Shown: piece after piece, positions 43,681-56,792 of the stretch
Position numbering within the stretch: the first letter of the stretch is position 1
Layout of the letters: the number at the start of each line of letters is the position of its first letter
Origin: Aquilaria yunnanensis
Lineage: Eukaryota > Streptophyta > Magnoliopsida > Malvales > Thymelaeaceae
NCBI GenBank assembly: GCA_039654915.1
Contig: CM077597.1
Span: forward strand, 33,144,001-33,208,000
DNA: 64,000 bases
Direction: 5' to 3'
Notes under the pieces: generated by a model
What the model was told of the DNA's origin: nothing
The model's database searches: none
What the model saw: the letters and a program-made list of their open reading frames with translations, nothing else
Position numbers and translations under genes: made by a program

Positions 43681-46292
43681 AGTACTTTCCACCCAATACT
43701 TGAGAAACCAAAGAATATAGTCTTTGCAACAATCTCCAAAACTGTTTGGCTAGTAATGCAATATTAAACACCTCGAGATCATGAAAACCATGCCTTCCAT
43801 TTATTTTTGACCTACTCCGATTTGGCCATGAACACCAATGTATTGCCCTTTAATCTGAGTTATATCACAAACAAAAAAAAAAAAAAAACTTGCCATCATT
43901 GCATGTCACCTACGGATGATAGTTGTTGGGACATTGAGGCAACTCATTACAAAAGTTGGAATTGCTTAAAGTATCAATTTAAGCAGAACTTCTCTTCCTA
44001 CCTAATAGAGAAGCCTAGCCTTCCACCATTTCAATTTATTTCATACATTGTTACATAGGTACTTGAAGGTGTTAACTCATTTATGTCCTAGAATACTCGG
44101 AACCTCCAAGTACTTATCCTCCCCTAGTTTGATTGAGACTCCCACCAAATGCTTTAAAAAGTCACAGTGTTGTGGTAAACTGAAGAGCTGAAGAAAATTG
44201 AGGATTTGAACAAATTTACAAGCTGGCCCCAGGCTTGCTGGTATTGCTCTAATAAAGCTAGAATGAGTCGTCCTTCGTTTGCTATTGCCCGAGTGAAAAG
44301 GAGTGAGTCATGAGTGAAACGAAGATGGGTAATTTGGGGGCTAGTTGAACTTAAAGAGACGCCACGCAGGGAACCTTGAAGTGAAGCATGATGAAGAAGA
44401 TTAACACGTAGAAGGAAAAGATTGGGCAATAATGGGTCCCCTTGATGGAGACCTCGTGGTGGTTGGAATTGCTCTGTCGGGATGCCATTCACCAATACTC
44501 AATACTGAACATTTTTAACGCATTTCATAATCAAACAAACCCATTAGGGTGCAAAACCCCAATGCCACTATCATCTATTCAAGGAAATGTCATTTAGTTC
44601 GATCGTAGGCTTTCGTCATGCCAAGCTTCAAAGCCATGTAACCAATTGGATCATCGTATGCAGTGTACATATGATGGCATGTCTCCAAAGCAATCATGGC
44701 ATTGTCAAAAAGAATCCGTCTAGGGTCGAAAACACCTTGGTCTTCCTATATTTTAGAAGGAAAAATAAGCTTGAGTCACTTTGCAAGAGTCTTGGAGTGA
44801 ATTTTTTAGATGACATTACAAAATCTAATCGGCCAACATTTTGTTATACGTTTCAAATCAGCAACCTTTGGGATGAGAACAATATTGGTATCATTTCCCT
44901 CTAGGAACTTGCGACCGTTAAGAGTCTGCAACAGGTGGCTTGAAATGTTGGTACCCACTAAAGGCCAAAATTTTTGGAATAACAATGGGGCGAAGCCATC
45001 CGAGCCCGGGGCCTTATGAGGGTACATGTCATCCAGGTATCCTTTGGATCCTGAGGGGTGAGCGGACGAAGGAACTCTGCATTCATTTCCAATGCAATCG
45101 CAGAAATTACAGTTGTAACATCCGCTATGCCCTTTGAAGAGAATAGACGAAAATAAAATAGCTGTACGTGATCACGAATTTCTTCTTGTCGTGACAATAA
45201 TGATCTTGAGTCATCAAGTAATCTTGTAATTTGCTTCTTTTCTTCTTGATATTTGCTATTTGGTGGAAGTACCTAGTGTTTCGATCCCCACATTGAAGCC
45301 ATAATGCTTTAAATCTTTGTTTCTAGAATGTTTCTTGTTTATCCAAAAGATCATTCAACTTTCCATGTATCTTCTGTTCAACATTCTTCAAGACTGGCAC
45401 TTCCTGAGTAAGATAACTCTCCATCTGTCACTCCAGAGATTTAATCTAATGGGGCAAGGAAGCAAATTTATCCGCATGTCACATTGAGAGTTGAAATTGT
45501 CATTGTGTTTGTTTTTGACATAAAAGAGCCCAAACAATTGTGCCAAAAGTAGTCCAACACTTGCATATTATCTGCTCACACTTGAGGTCTAATGGCCACA
45601 TATTCTCGAAGTGCTAGAGATGTCCACCCCCCCCCCCCCCCCCCCCGCCCCCCCTCCCCCCCTCTCTCGCCCCCCCACAAAACCAGAAAGATGAGTGTGT
45701 AATGACAAATGGAGAGCGCAATGATCCGAGCGTGGGAAAAATATGTTCCTTAGCTTTGCATTCGGGAAGCTGCTAAGCCAAGAATGAGAAGCAAGGCCCT
45801 GGTCAAGTCGAGCTCGTACCATAACATAACCTCTGTAGTTTCTCTGCCAAGTGAATTTTGGTCCTTTAAACCCAAGATCAATAAGTCCACATTCCTCAAC
45901 AACCGATCGAAGAGCATATAATTTAAAAAATGACCGACTTGAGCCACCATCCTTCTCCAACATATCAAGGATTTCATTAAAGTCTCCCCAAACCAACCAT
46001 GGGTCGTTATTAATAGTCGAGAGAGATTGCAAAAGTGACCAAGAAAGAGGGCATAAGGAACAATCAGGATCACCATAGAAACCCGTAAGGTCCCACCATG
46101 GGGATGTCAGTTCACCCATGTGTATCCAAACAACGATGTGGAAAGTGGACATTGATAAGAGATCAACTTCAGTTTTTGGATCCCGCAGTAATGCAAGGCC
46201 TTTCCCGCGGCCAGCAATACAATCAAATGATAAACGTGACAGAAATCATAACTGGGAGCATATGAACTCTATCTCATAAACATATTTATGTC
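43681..46292 (-). pseudogene. LINE ORF2: endonuclease and reverse transcriptase
   Basis: Endonuclease fragment at 46290-45589 (WLVWGDFNEILD, KFTWQRNYRGYVMVRARLDQ, FFPRSDHCALHL), the apurinic-type nuclease of L1 LINEs. RT follows: KAPGSDGFAPLLFQKFW and TNIVLIPKVADLKRITKC (45027-44806), then VNGIPTEQFQPPRGLHQGDP and LRFTHDSLLF (44495-44154). The catalytic block, normally FADD, reads FTHD (44307-44318), so one aspartate is lost. Stops and frame changes separate the pieces. The left end is the copia-1 insertion point and the right end the copia-2 insertion point. Confidence 0.85.
45627..45677. repeat. C-rich homopolymer tract
   Basis: Twenty consecutive C (45627-45646), then further C-runs broken by single G, T or TCTCTCG to 45676. 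On the minus strand this gives runs of G that could form a G-quadruplex. It lies within the LINE endonuclease-to-RT linker. Confidence 0.85.
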
Positions 46293-46457
46293 TGTTAACT
46301 CAACAGAATGATCAGTATTTCTTGTCAAGTTCTGTGTACAAAGAAACCTAAATATACACAAGGCTATGGACTATACAAGGCAAGAAAATATACAAAGTAA
46401 ACCTTATTACAATACGTAAATAAATCACTATTGATTTAATACCGATTTTATTCTGTC
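46293..46457 (-). repeat. 3' LTR of copia-2
   Basis: The minus strand begins TGACAGAATAAAATCGG and ends GAGTTAACA. It matches 56793-56966 through blocks such as TTCTGTGTACAAAGAA and GACTATAC(A/G)AGGCAAGAAAAT. Confidence 0.8.
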
Positions 46458-49233
46458 AGACTCAAGGTGGTATCGTAAATGCCAACTTGAGTTTGGATAT
46501 GAGCTCTTGAAAGTGCCTAGGAAGATGAGTCTTCAAAAATATGTCAGCAGTTTGATTTGGTGAAGAGATAGAAATTTACTTGACGGTGCCACAATGAACA
46601 TGTTTTCAAATAAAGTGACAATTATTTTCAATGTGTTTGGTGCATTCGCGAAAGACAACATTATGAGCAATTTGGATTGCACTTCAGTTATCACAATAAA
46701 GAGGTGTAGCAAAAGGGTGATTGACTCCCATATCTTGCAATAACCAACAAAGCCAAATAAGCTCAGAGGTAGTATTAGCAAGAGCCCGATATTCAAATTC
46801 AGCACTAGAGCAAGCTACAACAAATTGCTTCTTTCTCCTCTAAGAAATAAAATAGTCCCCTCCAAAAAAGCAATTACCAGTGGCTGATCACCAATCTGTA
46901 GGATCCCCAGTCCAATCAGCATCAGAGTATGCCAATAAAACCATGGGTGAACTTGTAGAAAAGAATAATCCATGCAAAAGGGTTCTTTTCATGTATTGAA
47001 GGATCTGAAGAACTGCTAAATAATAAGAAGAGCGAGGAGCAGCCATAAATTGGCTAACAAGATGACCAACATGAGCAATGTCTGGATGAGTCACAGTGAG
47101 ATAAACCAAACTCCCAACAAGTTATCAATAGAGAGTATGATTAGTCAAAAGAGTCCCATCAAGTGGAGTTAGCTTGGCATTAGGCTTGAGTGGAGTTGAT
47201 ATAGTTTTGCTATTTGTGAGGCTCTCTTGAGCAAGTAGACCAGAGGTATATTTTGCTTGAGATAGATAATAACTTTAGAATCAGAAGAAACTTCAAGACT
47301 AAGAAAATAACTAAGTGGTCCAATATCGTTCATTTCAAATTGCTAACTAAGATACTCTTTTAACTCAGGGATACAAGTCACATCTTCACATGTGATGATC
47401 ATATCACCCACATAAAGAAGAAGAAGAAGAACAATGTCATGATCTCTATGTTGAATGAATAAAGCAAAATCACGTGGACTTGAATGGAACCCAAATTGAG
47501 TGATAGTAAAGCTAAATTTTGCAAACTAGGCCCATTCCCATATAGAGCTCGATGAATTTTGCATACCTTTTAAGGAGGATGAAAGTATCCAGGTAGAGGT
47601 TTCATATAAACCTCTTCCTAAAAATCAACATTTTGAAAAGCATTTTTCACATCCATTTGGTGTAAATTCCACTTTTTTATGGCTGCAATAGCTAACAAGC
47701 TTCGAACAGAAGTCAACTAAGCAATAGGAGTAAAGGTTTCTTCACAATCGATTCCATATTCTTGATTATATCCTTTCATCACTAAGCGTGCCTTGTAGCA
47801 TTCAACTGACCCATCTGAGCAGGTTTTAATTTTATAAACCCATTTACACTTGGTCGAAGTTTTGCCCAAAGAATGATTAACCAATTCCCAAGCATTAGTT
47901 TTCTCGAAGGCATGGATTTCTTCTTCCATACCTTGCTGCCAAAAAGGGTCCGTACTAGCCTCATGATAAGAGTAAGGTTCATGCAAATCAACAATGGTAG
48001 AAAAAAAATGGTAATAAGTGGTAGTACAGGTGCAAATTAAGAATCTACAAACACAAGAATATATTCTTCAAAAGTAGACACATGAGAAAAATGATTGAGC
48101 TGATTCAAACATTTAGTTTCTAAAAGTATTTCAGCAAAGGGTTTGTGAAAAATGGTAATGGGGTAGTATGAGTCGAATGAAATTTGGATAAGGAATAGAA
48201 AAAAGTATTTTCCCAAAAGGTGACATGATGAGATACTAAAAGCCAATTTGAGATTGGGTCCCAACATCTATAAACTTGTGTTCAGTCCCATAGCCAAGGA
48301 AGCATCAGAGACGAGCATAAGGTTCTAATTTATTGTGTTCATGAGGTTGGAGAAGAATGAAACAAGCACAACCAAAAGGTTTAAAAATAGAGTAATCAGG
48401 AGGCTTACCAAATAAATGTATGAATGGAGACTAATGTTGAAAGACAAGACTTCTGGAGTTGATTGTTGGTATGTACAACATTGAGTGCTGCTTCTCCCTA
48501 AAATTTTTCCAGACAAGCAGCAATAATTAGAAAAGCTCAAACAATATCTAGAATATGACGGCGTTTTCATTTGGCTCTTCCATTTTGCTGGGAAGTGATA
48601 AGATAGGAATGTTGAACCATAATGCCTTGGTTTCTAAGGAACTAAAAAGAAAGGACTCTTTGTATTCCATGGCATCATCAATTCTAAGAATCTTAATTGT
48701 GGTAGAAAATTGGGTTTTGATAATGGTGGCAAACTTAATGTAGATTTGTCGTAGTTTAGATATTTGCTTTAAGAAATAGATCCAAGTGAAATGTAAGTAA
48801 TCATCAAGAAAAACAACAAATTATCGACAACCACTTAAAGAGGTTGTAGGTGAGGGACACCAAATATCAGAGTGAACAAGGGCAAAAGGAGTGTCTGAGA
48901 TAGAATTACTATTTGAAAATGACAAAGCAAGCTGTTTAACTAATTAACAATGCAAGGAGTCAATGACTTAAATTTAATAGGACCAAGAAGACCTCGAGAG
49001 ATTAATGAATGAAGTTTACCGGTTGAAGCATGGCCAAGACAAAGATGCCATTGATACAAAGGAGAAATAGATGTTGTCACAGAAAGACATTTTTGTAGAA
49101 TATGTAGAGATGTGAGCTCAAAGCATCTCCTAACTTTGCATCTAGTTCTAAGAATTTGTCCCGTCTATGGATACTGAACTTGAGAACCAGAACAAGAAAA
49201 TGTAATTCTAAGTCCAAGTTGACAAAGTTGGCC
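46458..49233 (-). pseudogene. Copia-2 pol: pre-integrase, integrase, RT and RNase H remnants
   Basis: Minus-strand frames in order: a pre-integrase motif WHLCLGHASTGKL near 49050; integrase fragments to about 48040; RT beginning FWQQGMEEEIHAFEKTNAWE and KWVYKIKTCSDGSVECYKA (47986-47717). The RT catalytic box reads YVGD instead of YVDD (47403-47414). RNase H follows with DIAHVGHLVSQFM and LLAYSDADWTGDP (47109-46888), then LYCDNCSAIQIAHN, and a C-terminus near 46500. Numerous stops and shifts, plus the lost RT aspartate, make it dead. It is interrupted at 49233 by element E. Confidence 0.85.
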
Positions 49234-51979
49234 TATAAAGGCTCTCCAAGTACTTCCACTAGTTTGGATGCAAAGGTTAGTAAATCCAAAGTTATTTTCC
49301 TCAAATAAGTTTTATTAAGCAAGGAAACCAGGCTAAGTAAGGTTAAGTTGAGTTTCAAAGTGTAATTGGCACCTAAAGGGAAAAAAAGGGAAAAATGGAT
49401 ATTTTGGCCCAAGTTAGTAGCATGACCATAATTTTAGTGATATTAGGCTCATGCAAGTGTTTTGAGATAAATAAGTTAAGACCATAAGTGTTTCTAGCCA
49501 TTTGAACTAAAAGTGGAAGTTAAAGGTGAAATATGCACTAAGTAAGAAATTTAGCTATTATGGCTTATAATGGCTTAAGTGGCTTAGGGGCAAAGTGTGT
49601 GGGTAAGAAAAACCTTTCTATATGACCAAGGAGTGATGGTGTAGGAAGATTTTAAGTGGCCTATGCAAATCAAAGGTAAGTTCGAGGGCCAAAGTGACAA
49701 GTAGAAGGGAAATGGGCTGAGTGAAGTAGTTAAGATATTTTTGGAGAAAGGATGATACTATTCATCATCTCCTTCATTTTGAAAATTCATGGCTCTCTAT
49801 CTTGCATATCTCTCCACCTCCAAACCTCCCAATCTACCCAAAATTTCATGGAAATTGAAGGTCCCAAAGCCATCCCAACAAGCCTTTAGCTCATCTTTAG
49901 TGTATTTGGCACATTTGAAGTTGTTCTTGCAAGTTTTTTTGTTCAAACCCTAAGGTAAGCATCTAATATCCATGTGAGTTAGTTCTAAGCTTGTTAAATG
50001 GTTAGAAATGGTCTTAATTTTGTGCCCTTGGTGTCCAATTTGATTGAATTCAACCTTGGAACTTAAAGGAACTCCATTGAGCTCAAGTGTGCTTGTTGCT
50101 TTGCTTTTTCCTTGGAGGATGATTTGAGGGAAAGGATTGAAGTTAATTTAGCTCAAATAATGCATATAAATGTAGTATTACATGCAACAATGAAGTAGAA
50201 GCAAGACCCATGTGAATCAGTTTTAGGGATTGAAAGATTGAGTAAGTTTCGTGCAAGATAGGACATAGTTGCATAGTACTAGAAGGGCATTAGCAATGCA
50301 TTACCGTGGAACATGTAATGGTGAAAAATCTCCATGGTGATGCATAATAGCAACACATTGCCAACAACTTCTCAAGAAACCTGAGAAGTGATGCCCTTGG
50401 TGATGCATTGCCAAGACCTAAGCTCCTTAAGCTTGGGGCACCCTAAGAATGCTTCAATCTCTTGGTTATCATTCCTGGGCCATTCTAAGATGTTTTGCAA
50501 CTTTGTTTGGGTCTCAAAATTATTCCTAAGTTGGGAATTATGCATTATTTAGGTGGTAGCTAAGTGGTGTGGTTAAGGTAGGGTAATGATTGGTGGCTAA
50601 GGAGGTTAAAGTGCTCAAGTTGTTAAGGGAGCACTAAGGGGAATAAGGTGGGTTTTAGATTCTTTGTTGGACTAAGTGGGAGGCCTCAAACCTTCAGGCA
50701 ATGAAAAGGACACCTAAAAGGATCCTAACCAAACCTTGTGGGTTGGTAAGTAAGCCACTAAACAGGCTAAAGCCAAGCTCCAAAAGCTTGCCCATTTATA
50801 CCATATAAGGCAACTACCTTGCATAATAAATTAATGGGAAGAGATGGGCAAAAGGGGAATAAGTGATGACTTACTCTAAGCAGCTCGTCAGAGGCGAGCA
50901 AGGGTTGAGTAAGCCATGACTTACTCTAAGGTGCCCATAAGAAGACTTCATGGGTTTATTTAAATACTAACATAGGATACAAGGGTTAGCACTTAAGTAC
51001 TCCAGTCGTAAGAGCTCTCTGCAAGTTTAGAACCTACACGTGTAAAGAAGTCCTAAGTGCATTTGCAATTACAAATTTCATCCATCCATCCATCCACTCA
51101 TTATTTGCATTGTTTATTGTATTATTCTTATTTCTGGTGTGTTGTTAGTTGTTTGATTTGTTCTATATGTCATATATATATATATATAACACGCACACAC
51201 ACATGTGTGTCTGTGTTTGTGTTTTTCATGCTTTGGATACTTGCATTTGCTTCCCCCTACAGCTGCCAAATTGTTTAATGAGTACATTTGAGTGCTCACC
51301 CCTTAAGTGTTGTGCAAGTATTAAGCAGGCTAGTTAGGCTTAACAATTGATAAGGGGCGACTCCTAAGGCTAATTTTTATTAGTTTGAAGGTACTCTCTA
51401 AGTGGGAAACCTCCAAGTTTCTAAGCTACTCATAGTATAAGCTAATACTGACCAAAGTGTTTGCCTTACAAATTGAGACAAAGTGAGAACAAAAAAAGTG
51501 TGGCTAATCACATGAAGCTAGCTTGCCTAGGTGAAGAGTTAAGGATGGATCTTAGTATATCTATGTTGCTTCTTCTATATGTATCGTATTTTCATACAAA
51601 GAAATTGCCTCTACTAGTGTCCATTGGTGTGTATAACACTAAGGTTACATTTGGGTGCATATAAGATTGAGACATATGCACATGGTTGTTACTTGAAGTT
51701 AAAGCAACTAAAGTTTTTATGTCTTGGCTTGTTTTGAATTGTGTTTTCGTTAACTGCCATGGCAATATTTTCAATGTTATTTTAATTTATTATTATCACA
51801 TAGTTAGGACAATGCATGCATATTTTCTATGCAGGGTAGGCTAAGTAACTAGTTGCATATAATGATTTAAGATACTTAACTAGTAATAACTTGCCAATTG
51901 TAACCTATGTGGCATCATAGTTCCCTTAAAGCCAACCAGTGGTAGTAAATTCAGGTCCCTGGGACCCTGTTCCACCACA
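49234..51979 (+). repeat. 5' LTR of element E (2746 bp)
   Basis: Starts TATAAAGGCTCTCCAAG (TG decayed to TA) and ends TTCCACCACA. It is the reverse complement of the A/B LTR type, for example around AACCAAACCTTGTGGGTTGG. An ATCC run and an AT/AC microsatellite (about 51172-51220) lie within it. Confidence 0.85.
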
Positions 51980-52472
51980 GTTGGTATCAAAGAAAGTCAA
52001 TGGTCCTAGTAGAGGCAACAAGTCACTAGGATCCAAGTGTGTCCTTGTGCTGGGTGAGGTGTAGGATTGTGATAAATCCCACCAAGGGTAAAGACTCAAG
52101 TAAAAGACTAATTATTCCTTACCCCAATGTAGAGAATGGCCAAAAGGGAGCAAGTGTGCTCTAAGTTACATAGGCTTAAGTGAAAATTGGGAGTATGGCG
52201 ATGTGCCTTGTGAGCCTATGCAAGGTGTCCACCCCATAAATATTGTCTCCAACGAGAGGTCTCCTAAGGAGTACCTTAAGAAGTTTCTTCATCGACTAGT
52301 CAAGAAGCTAAGAATATAAAATAAGCTCATGGTTAAAGAGCTATAGGCAACCATAGTAAGGAAAAAACCATGAGTAAAAAAATTGAGCAAGATATAAAAG
52401 AATTATCATCCAAGTGTTGTGCTCAGTTAAGAATTGAAATTTGGAGGGCCAAATTTTTTAAGGAAGGGAAGA
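51980..52472 (+). other. Element E interior: primer site, leader stub, pol end and polypurine tract
   Basis: GTTGGTATCAAAG at 51980-51992 is a primer site with one substitution relative to TTGGTATCAGAG. The leader (TCAATGGTCCTAGTAGAGGC) matches element A's. From about 52366 it resembles A's pol end (AACCATGAG, then ATTGAGCAAGATAT, then GAGGGCCAAAT). AAGGAAGGGAAGA at 52460-52472 is the polypurine tract before the 3' LTR. Confidence 0.8.
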
Positions 52473-55138
52473 TGTAAAAGCTCTCCAAGTACTTCCCCAA
52501 GTTTGGACACCAAGGTAAGTAGATCCCAAGTTATTTTCCTTATATAATTTTTATTAAAAAAGTAAAGCAAGCTAAGTAATGTTAAGTTGAGTTCCAAAGT
52601 GTAATTGGCACCTAAAGGGCAAAAAGGGTAAAATGGTAATTTTGGCCTAAGTTGGTTGCATGGCTGTAATTTTGGCCTAACTTATTGCATGTTTTTTGCT
52701 GAAACCCTAAGGTAAGCATCTATGATCCTTGTTGGTTAGTTATAAGCCTGTTAAATGGTTAAAAATAGTCTTAATTTCATGCCCTTGGTATCCAGTTTGG
52801 CTGAATTCAAACTTGGAACTCAAAGAAACTCTATTGAGCTCAAGTGCACTTGTTGCTTGCTTTTTTCTTTAAGGGTGATTTGAGGTAAGGGATTCAAGTT
52901 AATTTAGCTCAAATAATGCATATAAATGTTGTATTAGATGTGGCAATGAAGTAAAAACAAGACCCATGTGAATCAGCTTTGGGGATTGAAAGATTGAGCC
53001 TCGGTTATCATCCCTATGCCATTCTAAGATGTTTCGTATCTTCAGTTGGGTTTAGAACTCATTCCTAAGTTGGGAATTATGCATTATTTACATGGTAGCT
53101 AAATGGTGTGGTTAAGGTAGAGTAAGGAATGATGGCTAAGGAGGTTAAAGTTCTCAAGTTGTTAATGGAGAACTAAGGGAATTAAGGCGGGTTTCAGATT
53201 CTTTGTTGGCCCAAATGGGAGGTGTCAGACCTTCGGGCAATGAAAAGGAAACCTAAGGGGATCCTAACCAAACTTTATTGGTTGGTAAGTAAGCCATTAA
53301 GGAGCACTAAGCTAAGCTCTAAGAGCTTGGCAAATTGGACCACATAAGGTAGCTACCCTGCATAATAAGTTAAGGGGAAGAGTTAGGTAAGAGGGGAGTA
53401 ATCGACAACTTACTCTAAACAGCTCGTCAGAGGCGTACATGAATTGAGCAAGTGATTACAAACTCTATGGTGCCCATAAGAGGACTTCATGGAGTTTGTT
53501 AAGTACTAACATAGGATACGAGGGCCAGTATCCAAGTGCCCCAGTTGTAAAAGCTACCAGCAAGTCTAGCACCTACGGGTGTAAGTAATGTTAGTGTTGT
53601 GCCCAAAAAGCCAATCATGAGATGATTGTATTTTTGCACATTGAGTCATGGTATTTTATTGAGGCATTAATCCAGCAATTTTGTTTGTTGTTTTGTTTTT
53701 GTGTAACGTAATAAACATAATTGTAACCCTAGAATAATGATATTCTTAAACGTCCCTAGTCTAGTATTATTGTGGAGCGGGTTGCAATAATACATAATGA
53801 CTAGCATATGTGGAGACTAATATGAGATATGTAGTCTACATATGGGTACAAGTTGGAGAACTTATGTACTGGACCGACCCACCATGAGAACACTTCATGG
53901 ATCGTTATATGAGTGTCATAAGTGATTCTCATAGTGATTATGGTATATGTAGTCCTTCGACCTAAAATCATCAAGGTTCCCTACATGTGAGTCACATACT
54001 TTGATACTTTCCTTTGTTGCTCGTAACTGAGTGAACTTGAAGGAGGTCATTGGGTATGTCACATATCATGCGAAGGGATTTGTATGATCAAGATGGGATT
54101 TGTCCCACCTATGTAACGGGAGTGATATCTTTGGGCCCCTTGATAGAGTAAGACTTAGAAAATGCATGGCCATGCTCCGATGAGTTGATATATGATATCA
54201 ATGTCGTCAGTTTAAGTTGGTCTACTCGGTAATCAAGAAACCAAAGATTGGGCTATATGAGAGTGACACATTCCATGTCTCGTGCTTAGTCTTGATATCT
54301 TGGACAAAGGGACAATGGCATATATCGGTGATGATCATAAAGGTTTAGTCGATTCACCGACAATCTTGTCACTTGGGTAGCAATGATGTATTGCTAGACA
54401 CCGCTCATTGCTTATGATCATAAATGTGATTTATGATCATTGCCAACATGGCAAGAGCCTATTGGGTCGCACACATAGAGCTATTTGGATCATTAGAGTG
54501 CATGGGCTAATTATTTGGGTTATGGTTTCACTTTAATTTCGTATTAATAATGGGCCAAGGAGTTGAGCCATTATTAAGCCCGAAATTAAATCCTAATTGG
54601 ATTAGGGCTTTGAAACCCATTACGCCTGAAAGTTGAGTCTCACTATAAATACAACTTTTAAGTGAGAAATTCGAAGGTCTCCTTGCCCTAGCCTCCCAAA
54701 AGGACAGCCGCACTCTTCTCTTGCAATTCCTTGGAGGACGCAAGCTAGCACTGCGAGCGCAAGAGAAACGCATCTGTCGGGACGTGGTGGAAGCGTGGTG
54801 ATCCCGAGAGGCTCGTGTGGATACCATAGAGAGCCTGAACACGTCAACTGTTCAGGTTTTGTGATTCGACTCTACAGTTGAATGAGAGATCTCAATCGAA
54901 AATTAGGTATGAAATTTTCGAACACCCAGTTTACCCCGTTTCACTTGGATCCTGGAGGGTTTCGGTTAAATTCCGCTGCGCTATTTGGCTCCCGAAAGCC
55001 AACAAGTAAGTCCTAAGTGCATTTGCATCTACATATTTCATCCATCCATCCACTCATTATTTGCATTGTTTGTTGTCCTTATTCTTGTTTCTAGTTGTGT
55101 TGTTGGTTGCTTGATTTGTTTTGTATGTTATATAATAG

Positions 55139-55172
<34 letters not shown>

Positions 55173-55916
55173 TTGTCGTGCATTGCATACTTGCATTTGT
55201 TTCCCCCTGTAGGTGCCAAATCCCTTACTGAGTACTTTTGAGGACTCACTTCTTAAGTGTTGTGTAGGTATTGAGGCGCTAGTCAGGCTTAACAGTTGAT
55301 AAGAGGTGATTGTTAAGGCTATGTTTTATTGGTTTGAAGGTACTTTCTAAGTAGGAAACTTCAAATTTCTATGCTACTTGCAACATAAGCTAGTATTGAG
55401 CAAAGTGTTTGCGTTTCAGTTTAAGGCTAAGTGAGTATAAGAAAAGTGTGGCTAATCACTTGAATGGGTGAAGAGCTAAAGATAGGTCTTAGTATATATA
55501 AATTGCTTCTTTTATATGTATGATATTTTCATACAAAGAGATTGCCTCTATAAGTGTCCATTGATGTGTATAACACTAGGGTTACATTTGGGTACATATA
55601 AGATTGAGACGTATGCACATGGTTGTTACTTGAAATTAAAGCAACTAAAGTGTTTATGTATTAGCTTGTTCTAAATTGGGTTTTCATTAACTGCCGTGGC
55701 ACTATTTTTAATGTTTTTTTAATTTATTGTTATCGTATAGCCAGGACGATACATACATATTTTCTATACAGGGTAGACTAAGTAACTAGTTGCACATAAC
55801 AATTTAAGATACTTCATGACTAATAACTAGCCAATTGTAACCTAAGTGGGATCATAGTTTCCTAAAAGCCTACAGGTGGTAGTAAATTCAGGGCCTTGGG
55901 AACCTATTCCGCCACA
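52473..55916 (+). repeat. 3' LTR of element E, with internal deletions and a solo LTR inside
   Basis: Starts TGTAAAAGCTCTCCAAG and ends TATTCCGCCACA. Without the inserted 53589-55004 element and its TSD it is about 2.02 kb, against 2.75 kb for the 5' copy. Deletions lie near 52685 and near 53000. A GT microsatellite occurs at about 55137-55172. Confidence 0.82.
53589..55004 (+). mobile_element. Solo copia LTR (Angela/Tork-like family), 1416 bp
   Basis: Begins TGTTAGTGTTGTGCCC and ends CCGAAAGCCAACA. Perfect TSD AGTAA at 53584-53588 and 55005-55009. It is the reverse complement of the 1416-bp 3' LTR at 58836-60251. The 104-codon minus frame inside (54528-54842) has a counterpart in the other LTR but only because the copies are close relatives. 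Confidence 0.92.
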
Positions 55917-56792
55917 TGGCCAATAGAGATGGGACTGAATGTTAAATTTGGAACAAGTTGTGTGTCAGGTAAGCTAGTATGTGGAGTTTTTATATCTTCA
56001 ATATGGGTGACTGTCATTTTCATGCCATTAGCAGCTTCTATAGATGGGAAAGAAAAATTTGGTGTTTTTGTTGGCATGATGGATGAATTTGAGCTCATAT
56101 GATTGCAAAAAGTAGAATCAAAGCACCATCATGAATTGCCAGGTGTGGCAGACAAGCTAGTAAGAGTTGAATAATTGGAAGATATTACCTGCTTTAGGAG
56201 GTGGCAAGGTGATTCAGAGTGAGGCTCGTAGAGCCTTCTTTAGCAGCAATATGCGCAAAAGAAATTTTAGTCTGAGAAACCGATATAGGTTTGGTGAGCC
56301 TTTGATATGGCAGCTGATATACTCCTGATTTTTCCATGAGTAAACTGAAGATGAAAAAGCTAGTGACTAAACTGGATAACCAAGCAAGACCAGATGACCA
56401 AATGTGGATTTTTCCGAAACTAAACAGACAAACGCAAACAATGGTTTTTCACCAAAAATTCCGTTGAATCAAAATATAGCAGCAGTAGGCCGACCTCAAC
56501 CAAAACAGACTAAGTAGCGAATCCGGCGACCGGCACAAATCAGATGCAGCAAAAGCAGACAAATTTCAGCGATAAAACGGAAGGATTCCCGCAAGCAGCA
56601 AATGAAACAAATTACGTTTCACAAAATTTTTTTTCCAACGAAAAGGATGCAATCAACGAGCTAGCAATAAATCGGACGGATAAAAACAGTTGCAGATTGA
56701 TACAAACAGAGCCAGGCGGACTGATCGAGAACAGCAGCAAGCAGACTCATCTAGAATGGAGACAGAAAAGAAAAATTATGGCTGTGATATCA
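55917..56792 (-). pseudogene. Copia-2 protease region, shortened 5' part and primer site
   Basis: On the minus strand a frame reads WCFDSTFCNHMSSNSSI (near 56130-56080), then NGMKMTVTHIEDIKTPH, then LPDTQLVPNLTFSPIS. This is the copia protease and following region; its active site, normally DSGAS or DSACC, is decayed. Only about 650 bases separate this from the 5' LTR. I see no copia gag domain there, so gag appears largely deleted. The primer site is TGATATCACAGC at 56781-56792, a mutated TGGTATCAGAGC. Confidence 0.65.

Larger units (their letters stand above)
49234..55916 (+). mobile_element. Element E: internally deleted Del/Tekay-like retrotransposon, 6683 bp
   Basis: Same family as A and B, opposite strand. 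Perfect TSD TGGCC (49229-49233 and 55917-55921). 5' LTR 49234-51979, 3' LTR 52473-55916. The interior is only 493 bp: a primer site and leader, then a remnant of the pol end and the polypurine tract, with no gag, protease, RT or integrase. The 3' LTR carries a solo copia LTR. Confidence 0.88.

Noticed and set aside
51170..51240. AT/AC microsatellite and ATCC run as a possible regulatory element
   Set aside because: A counterpart occurs at the same place in the other LTR of element E (about 55040-55172), so it is ordinary simple-sequence variation in an LTR.
54528..54847. ORFs of 104 and 75 codons, repeated at 58993-59312
   Set aside because: They are inside two copies of the same copia LTR, so conservation reflects the repeat and not protein selection. 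No domain recognised.
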